Assembly (NCBI GenBank): GCA_005223375.1
Contig: RXOD01003970.1
Coordinates: 1 to 33,957, forward strand
Origin: Amoebophrya sp. AT5.2
Taxonomy: Eukaryota; Sar; Dinophyceae; Syndiniales; Amoebophryaceae
Direction of reading: 5' to 3'
Length of the DNA: 33,957 bases
The notes beneath the pieces were generated by a model, which was not told the DNA's origin, made no database searches, and saw nothing but the letters and a program-made list of their open reading frames with translations. This document shows, one piece after another, positions 11,651-21,880 of this stretch (its first letter is position 1; the number at the start of each line of letters is the position of its first letter). A program made the position numbers and the translations under genes.

Positions 11651-13105
11651 TCAACCCCATCGCCATCCCCGATCACGACGCACCACACTCGCACTCGCAG
11701 AAGTCGCAGCGAGCAGTAGTGTCCCTCGGTCATCTGCTAAAGGACCGTAAACGATCCGCCAGTTGTCCCAGTCGCCGATGCCAGGAAGCGCTGGTGTCCA
11801 CCTCGTAGTCGTACTGCGTATGCGATCTTCAGCGATCTCGATCTATTACTGTGAAAGTGAAACAGTGTCCTTATGGAAAGAGTTTTCAGGAGGAATGGAG
11901 CATCAGTTTCTTTTTGCTCATGCTCGGACTGTCTCATCAAGTGAAATCACCGAGCGCGAGCCTATGATGCAGTTTTGTGAAGATTTTACACGGTACCAGC
12001 AGCGTAGCCTCGTGAAGGCGCGGCTTCGTGGAATAAATGCCAATGCGGTCCTCTGCTACCTGAGAAAGGTGTCGTAGAGGTTCGGCGTTTTATTGTACAG
12101 CATCCGCACGAATCTTGCGAAGAGCGGCGGACCGTCGTCCGGAAGCATCGGGTTGTAGTTGGACGAAAACCCCCGCTGCAGCCACGTCGTCTTCTCGCAG
12201 AGGGTGTCCGGAAGGAATCTGTAGAGTAAAGGAAGACATAGTCATCTCCTGTCCGTATGTGCACTGGTTGGACGAACAAACAACAGGCAACAGGCTGCCA
12301 GAAGAAAATGGTCGTACCCTCCCTCGTTGAGATCGTTGACCACCTGCTCCAGCACTTCGCGCCCTCCGTCTTCCACGTCTAGGCCACGCGCTTCTAGTAT
12401 CTCCAGGTCGCTCGCTGTTCCTGAAGATGTCGCTGCCGCGCTGGCCACCTCGTCCACGCCGATTTTCTCCGCGTGCGTTAGAAACCGGCCGTACCTGTCC
12501 GGCACCGGCTGACAACCTTGTGCACAGAACTCGTTCACAGTGATCGGCTGCGTCAGCTTATGCGTCATGCCGATTTGCAGAGCCAAATCCGGTTCCGGCG
12601 TGCAGTACGGGCGCAACGGGTCCGCGACCTTGCAGGTTTCGGAGCTTTCATCGAAGCGGCACTGCGTCTTCTCGGGCTCCCCGACGTCCTCTGGGGGCAC
12701 GAGCTCGCCGAGGCAGCAGTCGGCGCAGCGGCAGAAGGGAAAGGAACCGAGGTCCACGCTGTTGATCAGCATAGAAGCAAGGGCCCCATGCAACGTCGGG
12801 GACCGCCAACTCAGATCCTGCTGGAATGCGACGGAAAGAAGGCTACACGCAGAAAGAAGAACTTTTGACGACCCTCGTGACCGCCGAGGACGTCGACAGT
12901 CGGACCGCACCCGCAGGATCGTGTGCCGCGACGCGTGTGCTCGTTTCGCTTTCCTCTGGCGTGGGGCGCTGGAGCTGGAGGAAGAACTACACGACGAGTT
13001 GGTCGCGGCGTAATCGAAGGCGCTTTGTTGATGCGGGAACGTCAACCCCGGGCAAACGGCGGAGGACGAGAGGAAACTTGACGCCGAACTTGACTTCATT
13101 TTCAT
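11651..13105 (-). CDS. Cysteine-rich, probably secreted protein; three exons; paralogue of the 13923-14825 gene
   Basis: Proposed exons are 12318-13105, 12060-12218 and 11651-11813, joined in phases 2 and 2, giving about 369 residues. The donors are GTACGA and GTAGCA. The core shows CRCADCC, then single cysteines at TQCRF, ETCKV and PYCTP, then VNEFCAQGC. The neighbouring gene has the same order (KCACGCC, then scattered cysteines, then YDEFCASFC), so the two are paralogues. The first 90 residues are Ser/Arg-rich and doubtful. A pyrimidine-rich stretch ending TTCCAG near 12815 could be an intron acceptor, so the true N-terminus may start elsewhere. The second exon (containing DTLCEKTTWLQRGF) is the best supported. 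The last exon was chosen by phase and composition (GIGDWDNWRIVYGPL) and is less certain. No known domain was recognised. Confidence 0.55.
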
Positions 13106-13299
13106 CGATTTGCAACGAGCTCAAGACCGGAGGTAGTACAAAAGGACATATAAAGAAGACAGGGTGCCCCCTATTCCAATGTCGGCTAGCTTCCAGCAAT
13201 GTCGGGCCATATCGATCTCGATGTCTACTGTCTCTCTTTCTATCCAAAACACTCGTACTAAACTAGTAGTAGTACTGGCTTGCTCTAGCAGCTCTAGGC

Positions 13300-13713
13300 T
13301 TAGTGCTGGTCCTGGTCGTGCGTAGGCGTATACTTAGAACAAAACCAGCCACTGGGTTCGTTTATGTGGCTGCTGCGCGCAGCAAACGCATAGTACTTAC
13401 GTCTCTCTTTCATCCCGCCAAATGCACAGCCTGGCACCTCCGTAGGGGCAGGCCATGTTGCGCCCGTGTCCCCGTCGACCAAGACAATCGCCAAAGATGA
13501 AACGACAAGTGACCACAACAACGCTTTGCGACTGCATTTGCATTTCCTTTTTCTGGACTCCGACTCTCTCTCTCTCTCTCTCTCACGCGAGCGAGAGCCT
13601 CTACTACCTAACCTAGGACTATGTGTCCGTTTCGTATACAAACAGTTCGTACGGGAACCGGTGCAGCTGCTATCGAGCTGGCGCGGATTGGCGTCCTCCG
13701 TGATCAAGACCAT
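13300..13713 (-). CDS. Doubtful short open frame with a signal-peptide-like segment
   Basis: A minus-strand frame starting at an ATG contains a (GA)n-encoded Arg/Glu/Ser run and then a hydrophobic segment (ALLWSLVVSSLAIVL) followed by DGDTGATWPAPTEVPGCAF. A textbook donor, GTAAGT, follows at about 13400. It could be the first exon of another secreted protein or an alternative 5' exon of the gene downstream. I could not find a phase-compatible acceptor that I trust. A second overlapping frame is also open, so this entry is weak. Confidence 0.25.
   Translation of the reverse strand: MVLITEDANPRQLDSSCTGSRTNCLYTKRTHSPRLGSRGSRSRERERERESESRKRKCKCSRKALLWSLVVSSLAIVLVDGDTGATWPAPTEVPGCAFGGMKERRKYYAFAARSSHINEPSGWFCSKYTPTHDQDQH
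13564..13584. repeat. (CT)n dinucleotide microsatellite
   Basis: A perfect run of CT repeats, 21 bases long. A second CT tract occurs at 14995-15012, both in the region around the cysteine-rich paralogues. Confidence 0.95.
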
Positions 13714-13922
13714 CGGCCATCGCGTCCGGCTTCAAACTGCGTATGAAGCGGGCCGCGCTAACATTAACGATATCACATTATTCCAGGGTTGTAGAAGTTC
13801 ATTATCGTCCACATATCAGGGTTCACCCGGCGGTGTCGTGCCCGTGTGTGATGTGTAGTTTGTTATCTATTCATTGGAAAAGAAGATGGTAGCAGCTGTG
13901 GCTGTCGACCCCAGCGGGTTAC

Positions 13923-14825
13923 CTGCGAAACCCGAAGAAGTTGGAAACCATGGTGACCGAATCGTCGTAGTCTGGGGCTTTCAGGCCGTCGTGCTGCAAT
14001 TCGTTCAATGCCATGGCGTCTTCGTTGTCAACGCATTCAGCCTGCGCCGTCGCACCCCCGTTTCCCGGAGAAACTGCAAAATTCATTGGTTGTGGATCCG
14101 GTTCGGGCTGCTAGCGCTGAAGCTTTGCTTGCTAATCGTTGATGTGGTCGTGCGATATATTTATACTACGTTCCTCGCGTGATGATGTCTATACCGTTTT
14201 AATTCACACAATTTTTTCGTAAGAACAAACAAAAGAAAACAAAATGCATCAGAAAAAGTTGTAGTTCTGTGAACGTCGGCACGCTATTCCGCTCAATTAA
14301 GTTTATACTGTTCCCTCCCTCTAGGAACGCGTTATTGACGGCTGTCCGCTGCGCGTTGCTCGTTCCCCCTGCCGAGGGCAGAGTGCAGAAAGACGCGCAG
14401 AACTCGTCGTATTCGACTTCCTTCTGCACCACCCAGCTCCCCGCCTCCACCTGGGTACACTGCTTCGACACGCACATCGGGTCGTCCAGGCTGCCCTGGC
14501 CCCCGGGGCCGGCGTCTCCGCTCTCGTCGTAGCCGGCCGCACTCGGCGGCGGCCCGATGGTCACGCGTCGACATGTCAGCTTCCGCGCCACTTCGGTGAC
14601 GATGCAGCAGCCGCATGCACACTTGTTCTCCTCGATAGTGTGAATCTCATTCGCGAAAATGTTTCGTCGTCGCGTCCTTGACGAGGAAGAGGTTTTTCGG
14701 GTTTTTGTGACGCGGGTCGAAATCGCCGGGATGAAATTCAAGGCGCACCACCAACACGAGAGGCTGTAAACGGCGGCTGAGAACGAAATCTTCATCAGCG
14801 AGAGCTGCGAAGATGCCCGCCGCAT
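13923..14825 (-). CDS. Cysteine-rich, probably secreted protein; paralogue of the 11651-13105 gene; 3' end unresolved
   Basis: Exon 1 is 14309-14825 (donor GTATAA, phase 1) and exon 2 is 13923-14073 (acceptor TTTTGCAG, donor GTAACC, phase 2). Later exons are not resolved: several acceptors downstream to about 13700 fit the phase. The start is the ATG at 14825. The ATG at 14795 (MKISFSAAVYSLSC) would put a hydrophobic, signal-peptide-like stretch of about 23 residues at the very N-terminus. The mature part carries KCACGCC, LTCRR, MCVSKQC and EFCASFC. The order and spacing of the last motif match EFCAQGC in the neighbouring gene, so they are tandem paralogues. Exon 2 is acidic and lacks further cysteine clusters. 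No named family was recognised. An extracellular or secretory-pathway role is inferred from the hydrophobic leader and the cysteines only. Confidence 0.55.
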
Positions 14826-15520
14826 GTGCAACCGCTGTTATGGCAGCCGCGCACGCCGGGCGGCGAACCGACAGGAAGAAGCGGGCTCAAGTACCTACTA
14901 AGTACTTGTGCTTGCAACACGTGGTCGTGCTGATTCATTCATCCCAATAAGATCTTCTTCGCTTCATCTCAGCTACGACTTGTACTTGTACTCGTCTCTC
15001 TCTCTCTCTCTCATATCGAGCTCCCGTAGCTCTAGCTCCCCCTCCCTCTGCCTCTGGTGGTGGATCAAGTGCAAATTTTAATTTTGTCAAACATCTAGGT
15101 AGACGTGAACAGATGCAGAGCCAAACGGAAAAAGTATTATATTAAGTGGCTTGCATTTCGTTTTTTCTGTGTGCCCCTGGTTTTTGTTTTGTTTCGTCGC
15201 GGCGGTCCTGAGGTGTCTCGTCCCGGTCCTGAGGCCGACACTTTTTGGCCCTGCCTTGAGATCGGTGGGTTGTACGATGACCTTTTACTTACTTTTTTTA
15301 CTTTTTTGCATGAAGATGGCTCCTCCTCCTCTACCTCTCCACTAAATTTTTTTTAGTATACTTCTTAATCATTGAAAATCGATATTTATTCTTCACCGGG
15401 ATGGCGATCACCATCACGATAAAGATTTTTCTCTGCTCCTGTACAAATGAAAGCAAGAAGAAGCAAGGAGCTGCAGGTTGCTGTGCTATAGCTATGGCTG
15501 TGGGTGTGCGATCATTAGCA
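14826..15520. other. Intergenic with CT microsatellite and T-rich tract
   Basis: About 0.7 kb between the cysteine-rich gene start and the stop of the coiled-coil gene. It holds an 18-base (TC)n run at 14995-15012 and a T-rich stretch around 15290-15355. Plus-strand open frames here are hydrophobic by chance from the T-rich composition. No supported gene. Confidence 0.5.
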
Positions 15521-17704
15521 TTACAGCGCGGAGGACTCCTCGGATTCCGATGTCAAATCTGAATCTTCCACCGACGAAGAGCTTTTGCTTCCCTTTTTCG
15601 CAGCCGCGTCTGCCTCCGCTTTCGCTTTGGCCGCCGCTTCATCTGTTTCTTTTCGCTTCTTCTCGGCCTCTGCTACCGCCTCCTGCTCTTCCTTTTCCTT
15701 CTGTCGTGCCTGCTCCTCTTCTTCCGCTGCTCGCGCTGCCTCGGCTTCTTCTTCCGCGCGAATTCTTTCGTGCTCCTGGCGCACAAAGGTTTCTGGGTCC
15801 GCAAGCTTGCTCACCTTCACGCCCTCGCCTCCGTGCAGCGGCTGCAGCCGAAGCGATGCGTCTTGGATGGCCTGCTGCCGCTGTGCCTTTGGCAGTACGC
15901 TGCCAGTCGCGTCAACAAAGATCCATAGGTCGAAGAGTGCGCGCAGTTGCGTTCGGAAAAGAGCGGCAGCCTCTTGATGTTCTCCTGCTTCTTCTTCTTC
16001 TTCTTCTCCGGTGGAAAAAAAATGCTCCTCTTCTCCTTCATCCTGTGCAACTACTGGCACTGTAGCTCCTGTGGTAGAGGCCGCGGCGGAGGTCATCGCG
16101 TCCTTGCCGTTGATGGCCTGCTTGGTATTATAGCTTTTGACAAGGTCTTCGACCTCGTCAACGAGGTTGCATCTATCTTCTTGCGCGATCACTCCAGCGT
16201 TCACCCCCGCAAGCAGAAGCTTCAACTGCAGCAGCAAGGTCCCTGCGCTCTGTAAATCCATCATCTGGTCGTCGTCGCGCCAGGCGCAAAGTCGCTCCTG
16301 GATCTCAGGATGGTCAATGCTCTTCGTCCCGGTGGTTCTGGCTTTTCTTTTGTTTGCACTTCCAATATTAGCGCCGACAGCTCCTGCTCCTTCTGATGTT
16401 GATGTTCCTATTGCGCTACTACGAGCAGCGGTCACAGTGGCTTTAGACTCGGTCTCCAGCCCCAGCGCATCGCCTGGTACCTTACTATCCACTGTCAGAA
16501 CTCCTGCTCCATTTTCTTTCTCTCCCTGCTCGGCTGGAATAGCGTCGCCTTCCGCAGCCTGGTCTTGACCATTCGTCTTCCCGATCATCCCGAGGACATC
16601 ATCGGCAGCTTCAGCAGCTTCCGCAGAAGCACTTTGCACTGCTGCCGCCTGACCCGGAGCTGCGTTTCCGTGCCTCTCCACTATTTGTTTGAATTCTGTA
16701 TATCTGGCAAGGAATTCCTCAGCCCCCACGTAGTGCAAGTCTCGCTGGAGCCGCCTCAGAATCTCTTCGCTAGGCGACAGAAAATAGCCTTGTCCGCCGT
16801 TGTTCTTCTCACCGACGGGCGCGCCCGTCCGAAGTGTCCCGACGCACGTATCGTACTCCGACTTCGAGCGTAGGCCGTAAAACCGGCTTCGCGCGCTCGG
16901 AGCTGTATCAGTTTGATCCACCTGCTCTCCTGTTGATTTTTTGGTAACGTCGTGCAGGAAGAACTTTCGCTCGAGGTATGTTCGCCGGTGCGCCACCTCA
17001 AGCCGCCCAGGAAGGGTGCGCCCCGAAGACTGCTCCAGTTTGGACGTAGAGCGCCAGTTCCGGAGCTCGGCAAGCGTCGGTTTCCGGAAGCTTGCAGACG
17101 TCGAGGTAGCTCCAGCCTCCGAGGAATTCAAGTCAGGCACCAACCTCACACTGCGGCTTAGCTCGTCCTCTTCATCTGCTTCTCCTGCAAAGGTGGTAGT
17201 GCCGACCCCGTGTCTGCGCGAGAGCAACTTCTCCAGTTCTTTGCGGGAAATCCTGCTTTTTTCGTCGAGCTCGACGGAAAGCAGGGACGACGCTGCGTTC
17301 GCGTTTTTCTGCCGCAGTTCCTCCATCTTGATTTCCGCTTTCTCGAGGAAGCTGTACCTCCGCGCTTGAACGAGCCTTCGCGTCTTCTCGCTCGCGGAGG
17401 CCAGCGCCGCCTGCACGCGCTTCCTGTACTCTTCCCCTTTGGAAGTATTCTTGTTTTTTCCGAAGGTCGTGGGGTCGGCGAGCATTTTTCGGAGGGATCT
17501 GGCGGGGAGTCCGGTGACCATCTTCTCTAGTCGCGAGAGCCGAAGGCCGCTGGCGGGTGACAAGTATTGCGCATCGAGCTCGAGGTCCACCTCGCGAAGA
17601 AGGTCGAGAATGCACGCAGCGGAAAGCGATCTGACGATCATAGCGTCGAGAGGCAGCTCAGGCCGCCGGTGCGGCTTCGGAGCACCCTTGCTGACGACCG
17701 ACAT
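15521..17704 (-). CDS. Unknown 727-residue protein with a C-terminal Glu/Ala/Lys coiled coil
   Basis: A single open frame runs from the ATG at 17704 (MSVVSKGAPKPHRR) to a stop at 15521. An in-frame TTG lies slightly upstream, but the ATG is the natural start. The first 200 residues look folded and helical, with many charged residues (for example TRRLVQARRYSFLEKAE). The middle is low in complexity. A second helical part (residues about 520-640) precedes a strongly predicted coiled coil of about 70 residues made of Glu, Ala, Lys and Arg (including RIRAEEEAEAARAAEEEE). The tail is Ser/Glu-rich and acidic, ending SEESSAL. There is no signal peptide, membrane segment or catalytic motif. A structural or scaffolding role is a guess from composition. 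The gene itself is secure because of its length without introns or stops. Confidence 0.7.
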   Translation of the reverse strand: MSVVSKGAPKPHRRPELPLDAMIVRSLSAACILDLLREVDLELDAQYLSPASGLRLSRLEKMVTGLPARSLRKMLADPTTFGKNKNTSKGEEYRKRVQAALASASEKTRRLVQARRYSFLEKAEIKMEELRQKNANAASSLLSVELDEKSRISRKELEKLLSRRHGVGTTTFAGEADEEDELSRSVRLVPDLNSSEAGATSTSASFRKPTLAELRNWRSTSKLEQSSGRTLPGRLEVAHRRTYLERKFFLHDVTKKSTGEQVDQTDTAPSARSRFYGLRSKSEYDTCVGTLRTGAPVGEKNNGGQGYFLSPSEEILRRLQRDLHYVGAEEFLARYTEFKQIVERHGNAAPGQAAAVQSASAEAAEAADDVLGMIGKTNGQDQAAEGDAIPAEQGEKENGAGVLTVDSKVPGDALGLETESKATVTAARSSAIGTSTSEGAGAVGANIGSANKRKARTTGTKSIDHPEIQERLCAWRDDDQMMDLQSAGTLLLQLKLLLAGVNAGVIAQEDRCNLVDEVEDLVKSYNTKQAINGKDAMTSAAASTTGATVPVVAQDEGEEEHFFSTGEEEEEEAGEHQEAAALFRTQLRALFDLWIFVDATGSVLPKAQRQQAIQDASLRLQPLHGGEGVKVSKLADPETFVRQEHERIRAEEEAEAARAAEEEEQARQKEKEEQEAVAEAEKKRKETDEAAAKAKAEADAAAKKGSKSSSSVEDSDLTSESEESSAL

Positions 17705-19443
17705 CAGACGATATAGCAAAACTGTTGCTGTTGTTCAGCTTCAGTGAGGATGAACAAGGTACGATGAAGTACTACCTTAGTACGTCGGAGGTTCTTTAAA
17801 GTTTATCTTTTACTTCTATCTTGGCGGTTCGATGCAGTTGCAGAGATGAAGAAAGTACTATCACTAGGAGCTCAAGTTGGAGAGTTCGCTTGGCTCCAAT
17901 GCAGGCTACTCGTGCGCAGAATCTGGCATGAACACACGCCGTTGCCGCACCAGCACGGCCAGGACTTCTTGAAAACCACTTCTAGTCATACGGGGGGGAA
18001 TAAGGGTTGTGGTTGTGGATAGGTCTGCCACAATATTTTGTGTTTAATTTTGGTCTAAATATACGGAGAATCAGCTGCACCAGGAGCAGGAGCAGGAGCA
18101 GCACCCCGGCCTTGCTAGTAGTAGCGGCAAAGGACGAGGCTGACGAGACCTACACACACACGAATTACGAACGACATTCCGAGTCCGAGTCTCTTTTTCA
18201 CGACATTGAGGAGTGACGTACTTCTGACGCGTTGACGATAGAAAACATAGGCGTTAGGGTAGTGCTAAAGCTAATGGTGAAGATTGATGACAACGATATC
18301 CATTGAAATTGATTCGTTCTACTTGCGGAATAGAACTACCAGAAGTAAATAATGACCGATAGATGCTCACGCATTGATTCACCAGGTGCAGCACGACAAT
18401 GGAATTGGAATAAACCGAGTGGGCATCGTCCTCGCCGTCCATGATGAAGGAGAAGAGAGGAGAGTGCGACTACGAAAGCGACAGACACGAGAAAGACCGA
18501 GGCGTTAGCGTTAGCGAACAACGTGAATTGAACAGTCTCGTCTTCCAGCATACCGATACCGGCACTTTCCCCCTAGCTTACTTCCATCGTCGAAAACGGT
18601 TTAAGGGTCGCCGAGAAGCGGTAAACCTCCCTGAACGTGAAAAACGGCGGGACAAAGCGTTTCATCATGAACAATCATTGATCGCTTCTGTTTGTTTTGC
18701 GTTTGGTCGTCGTCTGTAGTTCAGGACAGCGATGCGGTGGAAACGGCTCCCGCTCCCCGTACCCCTCGCCCGCCTACAAGAAGAAGAATGTAGAATGCCT
18801 GCCTCAGCGGCCGCCTACTTGCATCTCCCGCTGCATCCTGGTCTCACATAGAGATAGATCTCTTTATTTGATCCTGCTGTACTAGTTCATTATAACTAAA
18901 TTGATTTTCTTCATTTGATGATTCTCAACGTCGACGATCACGATGCCAGCCATGATAGAGAAGATGTGGTGGAGAGTCAACGCTTCGCCTTCTTGGTCGA
19001 TGTTGAAAAACATACCGATATACCTTTTCTGAAAAATCAAAACTTCAACGTTGTGCACGAGCGACGCGTTCGCGCTCGTGGCTGTTTTCGCCACTTAGCG
19101 CGAATGTTTTTGATGTTTCGCTTCTCGGTGTGTTGTAGTGTAAGTACTTGCTTCGGTAGGAGGTGTAGGTCTCGCAAATCATGTTAGTTTTGTTTTTCAC
19201 GATGATAATGGCATCCTTGATTCCTTTTTCATCTGCCTAACAGACCTAATGTACTAGTACTCACTAAGAAAGAAAAACGATTTAAGTACTACGAGGGGCA
19301 CAAATGAGTCGTCAGTGATCACAAAAACGCCGCCACGTCAAGAGCGAGCTCTCAATCGGAAATACCAAGACCTGCTCAGAGCCACTAGCATACTGAATGA
19401 TGTAAGTCTATCTATAGGTCCCGATTCTTTGCTCTTCCCCACC
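17705..19443. other. Long gap with two weak membrane-type open frames
   Basis: About 1.7 kb upstream of the coiled-coil gene and downstream of the first PAICS gene. Two minus-strand frames might be exons of a small membrane protein. One at 18882-19094 (begins GTG, contains LTLHHIFSIMAGIVIVDV) lies upstream of another at 18336-18551 (begins ATG, contains FLVSVAFVVALSSLLLHH). An acceptor-like TTTTTCAG precedes the first. I could not join them in phase with confidence. The rest shows no gene. Confidence 0.3.
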
Positions 19444-21747
19444 TCACGCTCCCATCGCCATCGCTGGCGGCGCGTTTTTCGCTACGAAGTCGCAATCTGC
19501 CTTCACCAGCTTTTTGATTTTTTCTTGGTTGCCCTCAAGCAGCTTTTTGGTCGAGCTCGGCAGAAATGAGGCTGTGTTTTTCCCACTCGCTGCAGTCTTT
19601 GTCGGCGGTGTCACGACCGCATCCGCCGGTTTGAGGGTGAGCCCAACCTTCGACTCGTCGTAGCAGCCAAGCACCTGCATGGCGAAGCGAGCGACGTTCG
19701 ACGTGGAGTAGATGATGGCGTTGCTCGACCCCGGGGGGTTGGTCAGGCAGGTGTGGTTCACGGGCCCGTCCGGGGGGCAGGACACCACGGGGAATTTCGC
19801 GTGGAAACTGGCCGTGCCAGACAGCGCGTCGGTGCCGCCAGCACACCCGATGATCACAATCATCTGGGCAGAGGTGTTGTACCTGGACCACGGGGTTTGT
19901 TGTATGAAAGAGTGGCTGCGGATTTCTTTCGCGGTCAAAGTCACAACAGCAGTGGCAAGGGCAACGGCAAGCCCCACAATGGTAGTATTCTTGGAACAGC
20001 ATCGAATAAGCGTCGCAATTCCTATTGTTATCCGTCAACTTCAACACATCATCTGCCATAGGATTTTAGCGCCGCTCCTGGCCTGTAGTGCTAATTCTTG
20101 CCGCATCTACACATACACCAGGGCCACGACAAGCTGAAAAAATTCAAATATACCAGAAACCGCATGCGCATGCGCACGACCACGAGCACGACTCGCCTCG
20201 GGTCCTCTTATAATCACTCTCACTACAGTTGGAGGTACATACTACACAAGGAAGTAGTACTTTTCCAGCGTGTCTTGCAGCTTTCCTGGCTGTTTGTGTG
20301 CCGAGCAGATGCGTGTGTGTACTGTTTGGATCCCGACTTTCCTGCAGTTTTCTTCGATCTTAGCTAGGTGCGGTGCGTCCGAGTCGCTGCCCGCCATCAG
20401 AAGCACCACTCCCGGCGACAACAGTTTCGCCTTCTGCAGGTTCGCCACGATCCGAGCACCCCCACCCCCGCCCGAGGGGGACGAAGACGTCGACGCGCTC
20501 GAGGAAAACAGCCCGAAGGGAAACTCCTTGCCCACGATCGTCTCGTACACAGTGATGTACCGGAATGCGCACTCCACCACCTGTTTCTCGTTCAAAAAGA
20601 TTTTGTTTTCCGTCTTCAGCGCGTCCTCCGGCTTGAAACCCATGTCCAGCAAACAGTCCCGCACGTACTGCTTGCTGAACTCCTTTACCTTCTCCGGCTT
20701 TTCGCCGTTTCGGAACCGCTGCGCGAACTTCTTGTCGTACTCCTCCACCCCGCACAGCCGAGAGGAATCCGGCGTGTTCACCTCGTCGATCACGTACAGC
20801 TCCTTGGTGACCGGATCGAGCCCAAACTCGTACTTCGTGTCGATCAGAATCAAGCCGCGCTCCGCCATCTTCTCCGTGCCGCGCGCGAACAGTTTGAAGG
20901 AAATGTCGCGCACCTTCGCGGCGAGATCCTTCCCGATCATCCCCTCCACCTCCGCGAAGGTCAAATTCTCGTCGTGCCCGACTTCCGCTTTTGTCGTGGG
21001 CGTGAAGATCGGCCCGGAGGGGAGCTTCTGGTAGCGGATTAGGCCGTCCGGGATTTCCAACCCGCAGAAAACCCGCTCGCCCTTCTCATACGCCGCCGCC
21101 ATGGAGCCCCATAGGTAGCCCCGCACGATGCACTCGACCTTCAAATTCTCCATGCGTTTCTGAATCATCACGTGGGGGTCGGGGGAGGACACCAATGCGT
21201 TCGGGATGATGTCCGCCGTTTGCTCCATCATGTACTCCGAAATGGCGTTGAGCACGTAGCCCTTGAAGGGGATCAAGTTCGGGAGGATCACGTCGAAGGC
21301 CGACACGCGGTCGTTGGTGATCATCAGCACCTTGTCGTCCTGGAAGTAGATGTCCCGCACCTTGCCCTTCTTCGCGTCGCCGTACTCCGGAAGATACACC
21401 GCGTCCACTTCGCACCTGTGGAGAAAGCTGTCCAGGATCTTCTTCTTGTACATAGACTCCTTGTCCGCACCTTCTCCTGCCGGGGCGCCGGAAGTGACGA
21501 TCTCGACCTCGGAAGCGGACGCTGCGGCGGTCGTCGAGCTGGCTGCCGAAGTGCCGCCAAAAAATTCGTTGTCGACGACCTGGTTTTTGATCACGGTGGC
21601 GGGGTCCGCATCACCGGCGGAGGTGAGTTCGGGGTAAAAACCGGGCGAATACCGAGCGTCAGCAGCCTCGAGAGATTTCACCTTCTTGCCGTTCTCGGAG
21701 AGAAGAGCGCTGTGAAGGTTTTTGATTTTGAGCTGCAGTTGGTCCTT
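19444..21747 (-). CDS. PAICS-type fusion: SAICAR synthetase + AIR carboxylase, copy 1
   Basis: Two exons, 20261-21747 and 19444-19882, joined in phase 2. The N-terminal part is SAICAR synthetase (PurC type): GKVRDIYF, MITNDRVSAFDV, ECIVRGYLWGS and IDEVNTPDSSR are all present. The C-terminal part is AIR carboxylase (PurE fold) with GSDSD, SAHKQP and PVVSCPPDG; the SAHK and SCPP forms resemble the animal, CO2-using class. Together they catalyse consecutive steps of de novo purine synthesis in the cytosol. The first in-frame ATG is at 21453 and aligns with the start of the other copy (543 residues). The frame stays open 98 codons further to an acceptor-like TATAG at 21748, with protein-like sequence but no ATG, so a further 5' exon is likely. 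The stop of the next gene lies only 133 bp upstream. Confidence 0.85.
19883..20260 (-). other. Intron unique to PAICS copy 1, with GTAC repeated at both ends
   Basis: This 378-bp GT-AG intron interrupts the AIR carboxylase region between LEK and YNTS. The donor side reads GTACTAC and the exon resumes with GTACAAC. In copy 2 the same place reads uninterrupted as GAGTACTACAACACC. The paired GTACnAC at both boundaries, against one copy at the empty site, is what insertion with a short target-site duplication would leave. Confidence 0.7.
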
Positions 21748-21880
21748 CTATACCTACGTTATACTGGTGACAACGACCGCACCCGCCCACTTTCTACCAG
21801 GCACGAAGGAAGTACGCTAACTCTCCCTGCTCTGTGGGTACCTAAAAACGCTAACCCTTGCTAAATTTTTATTTTTCTAC

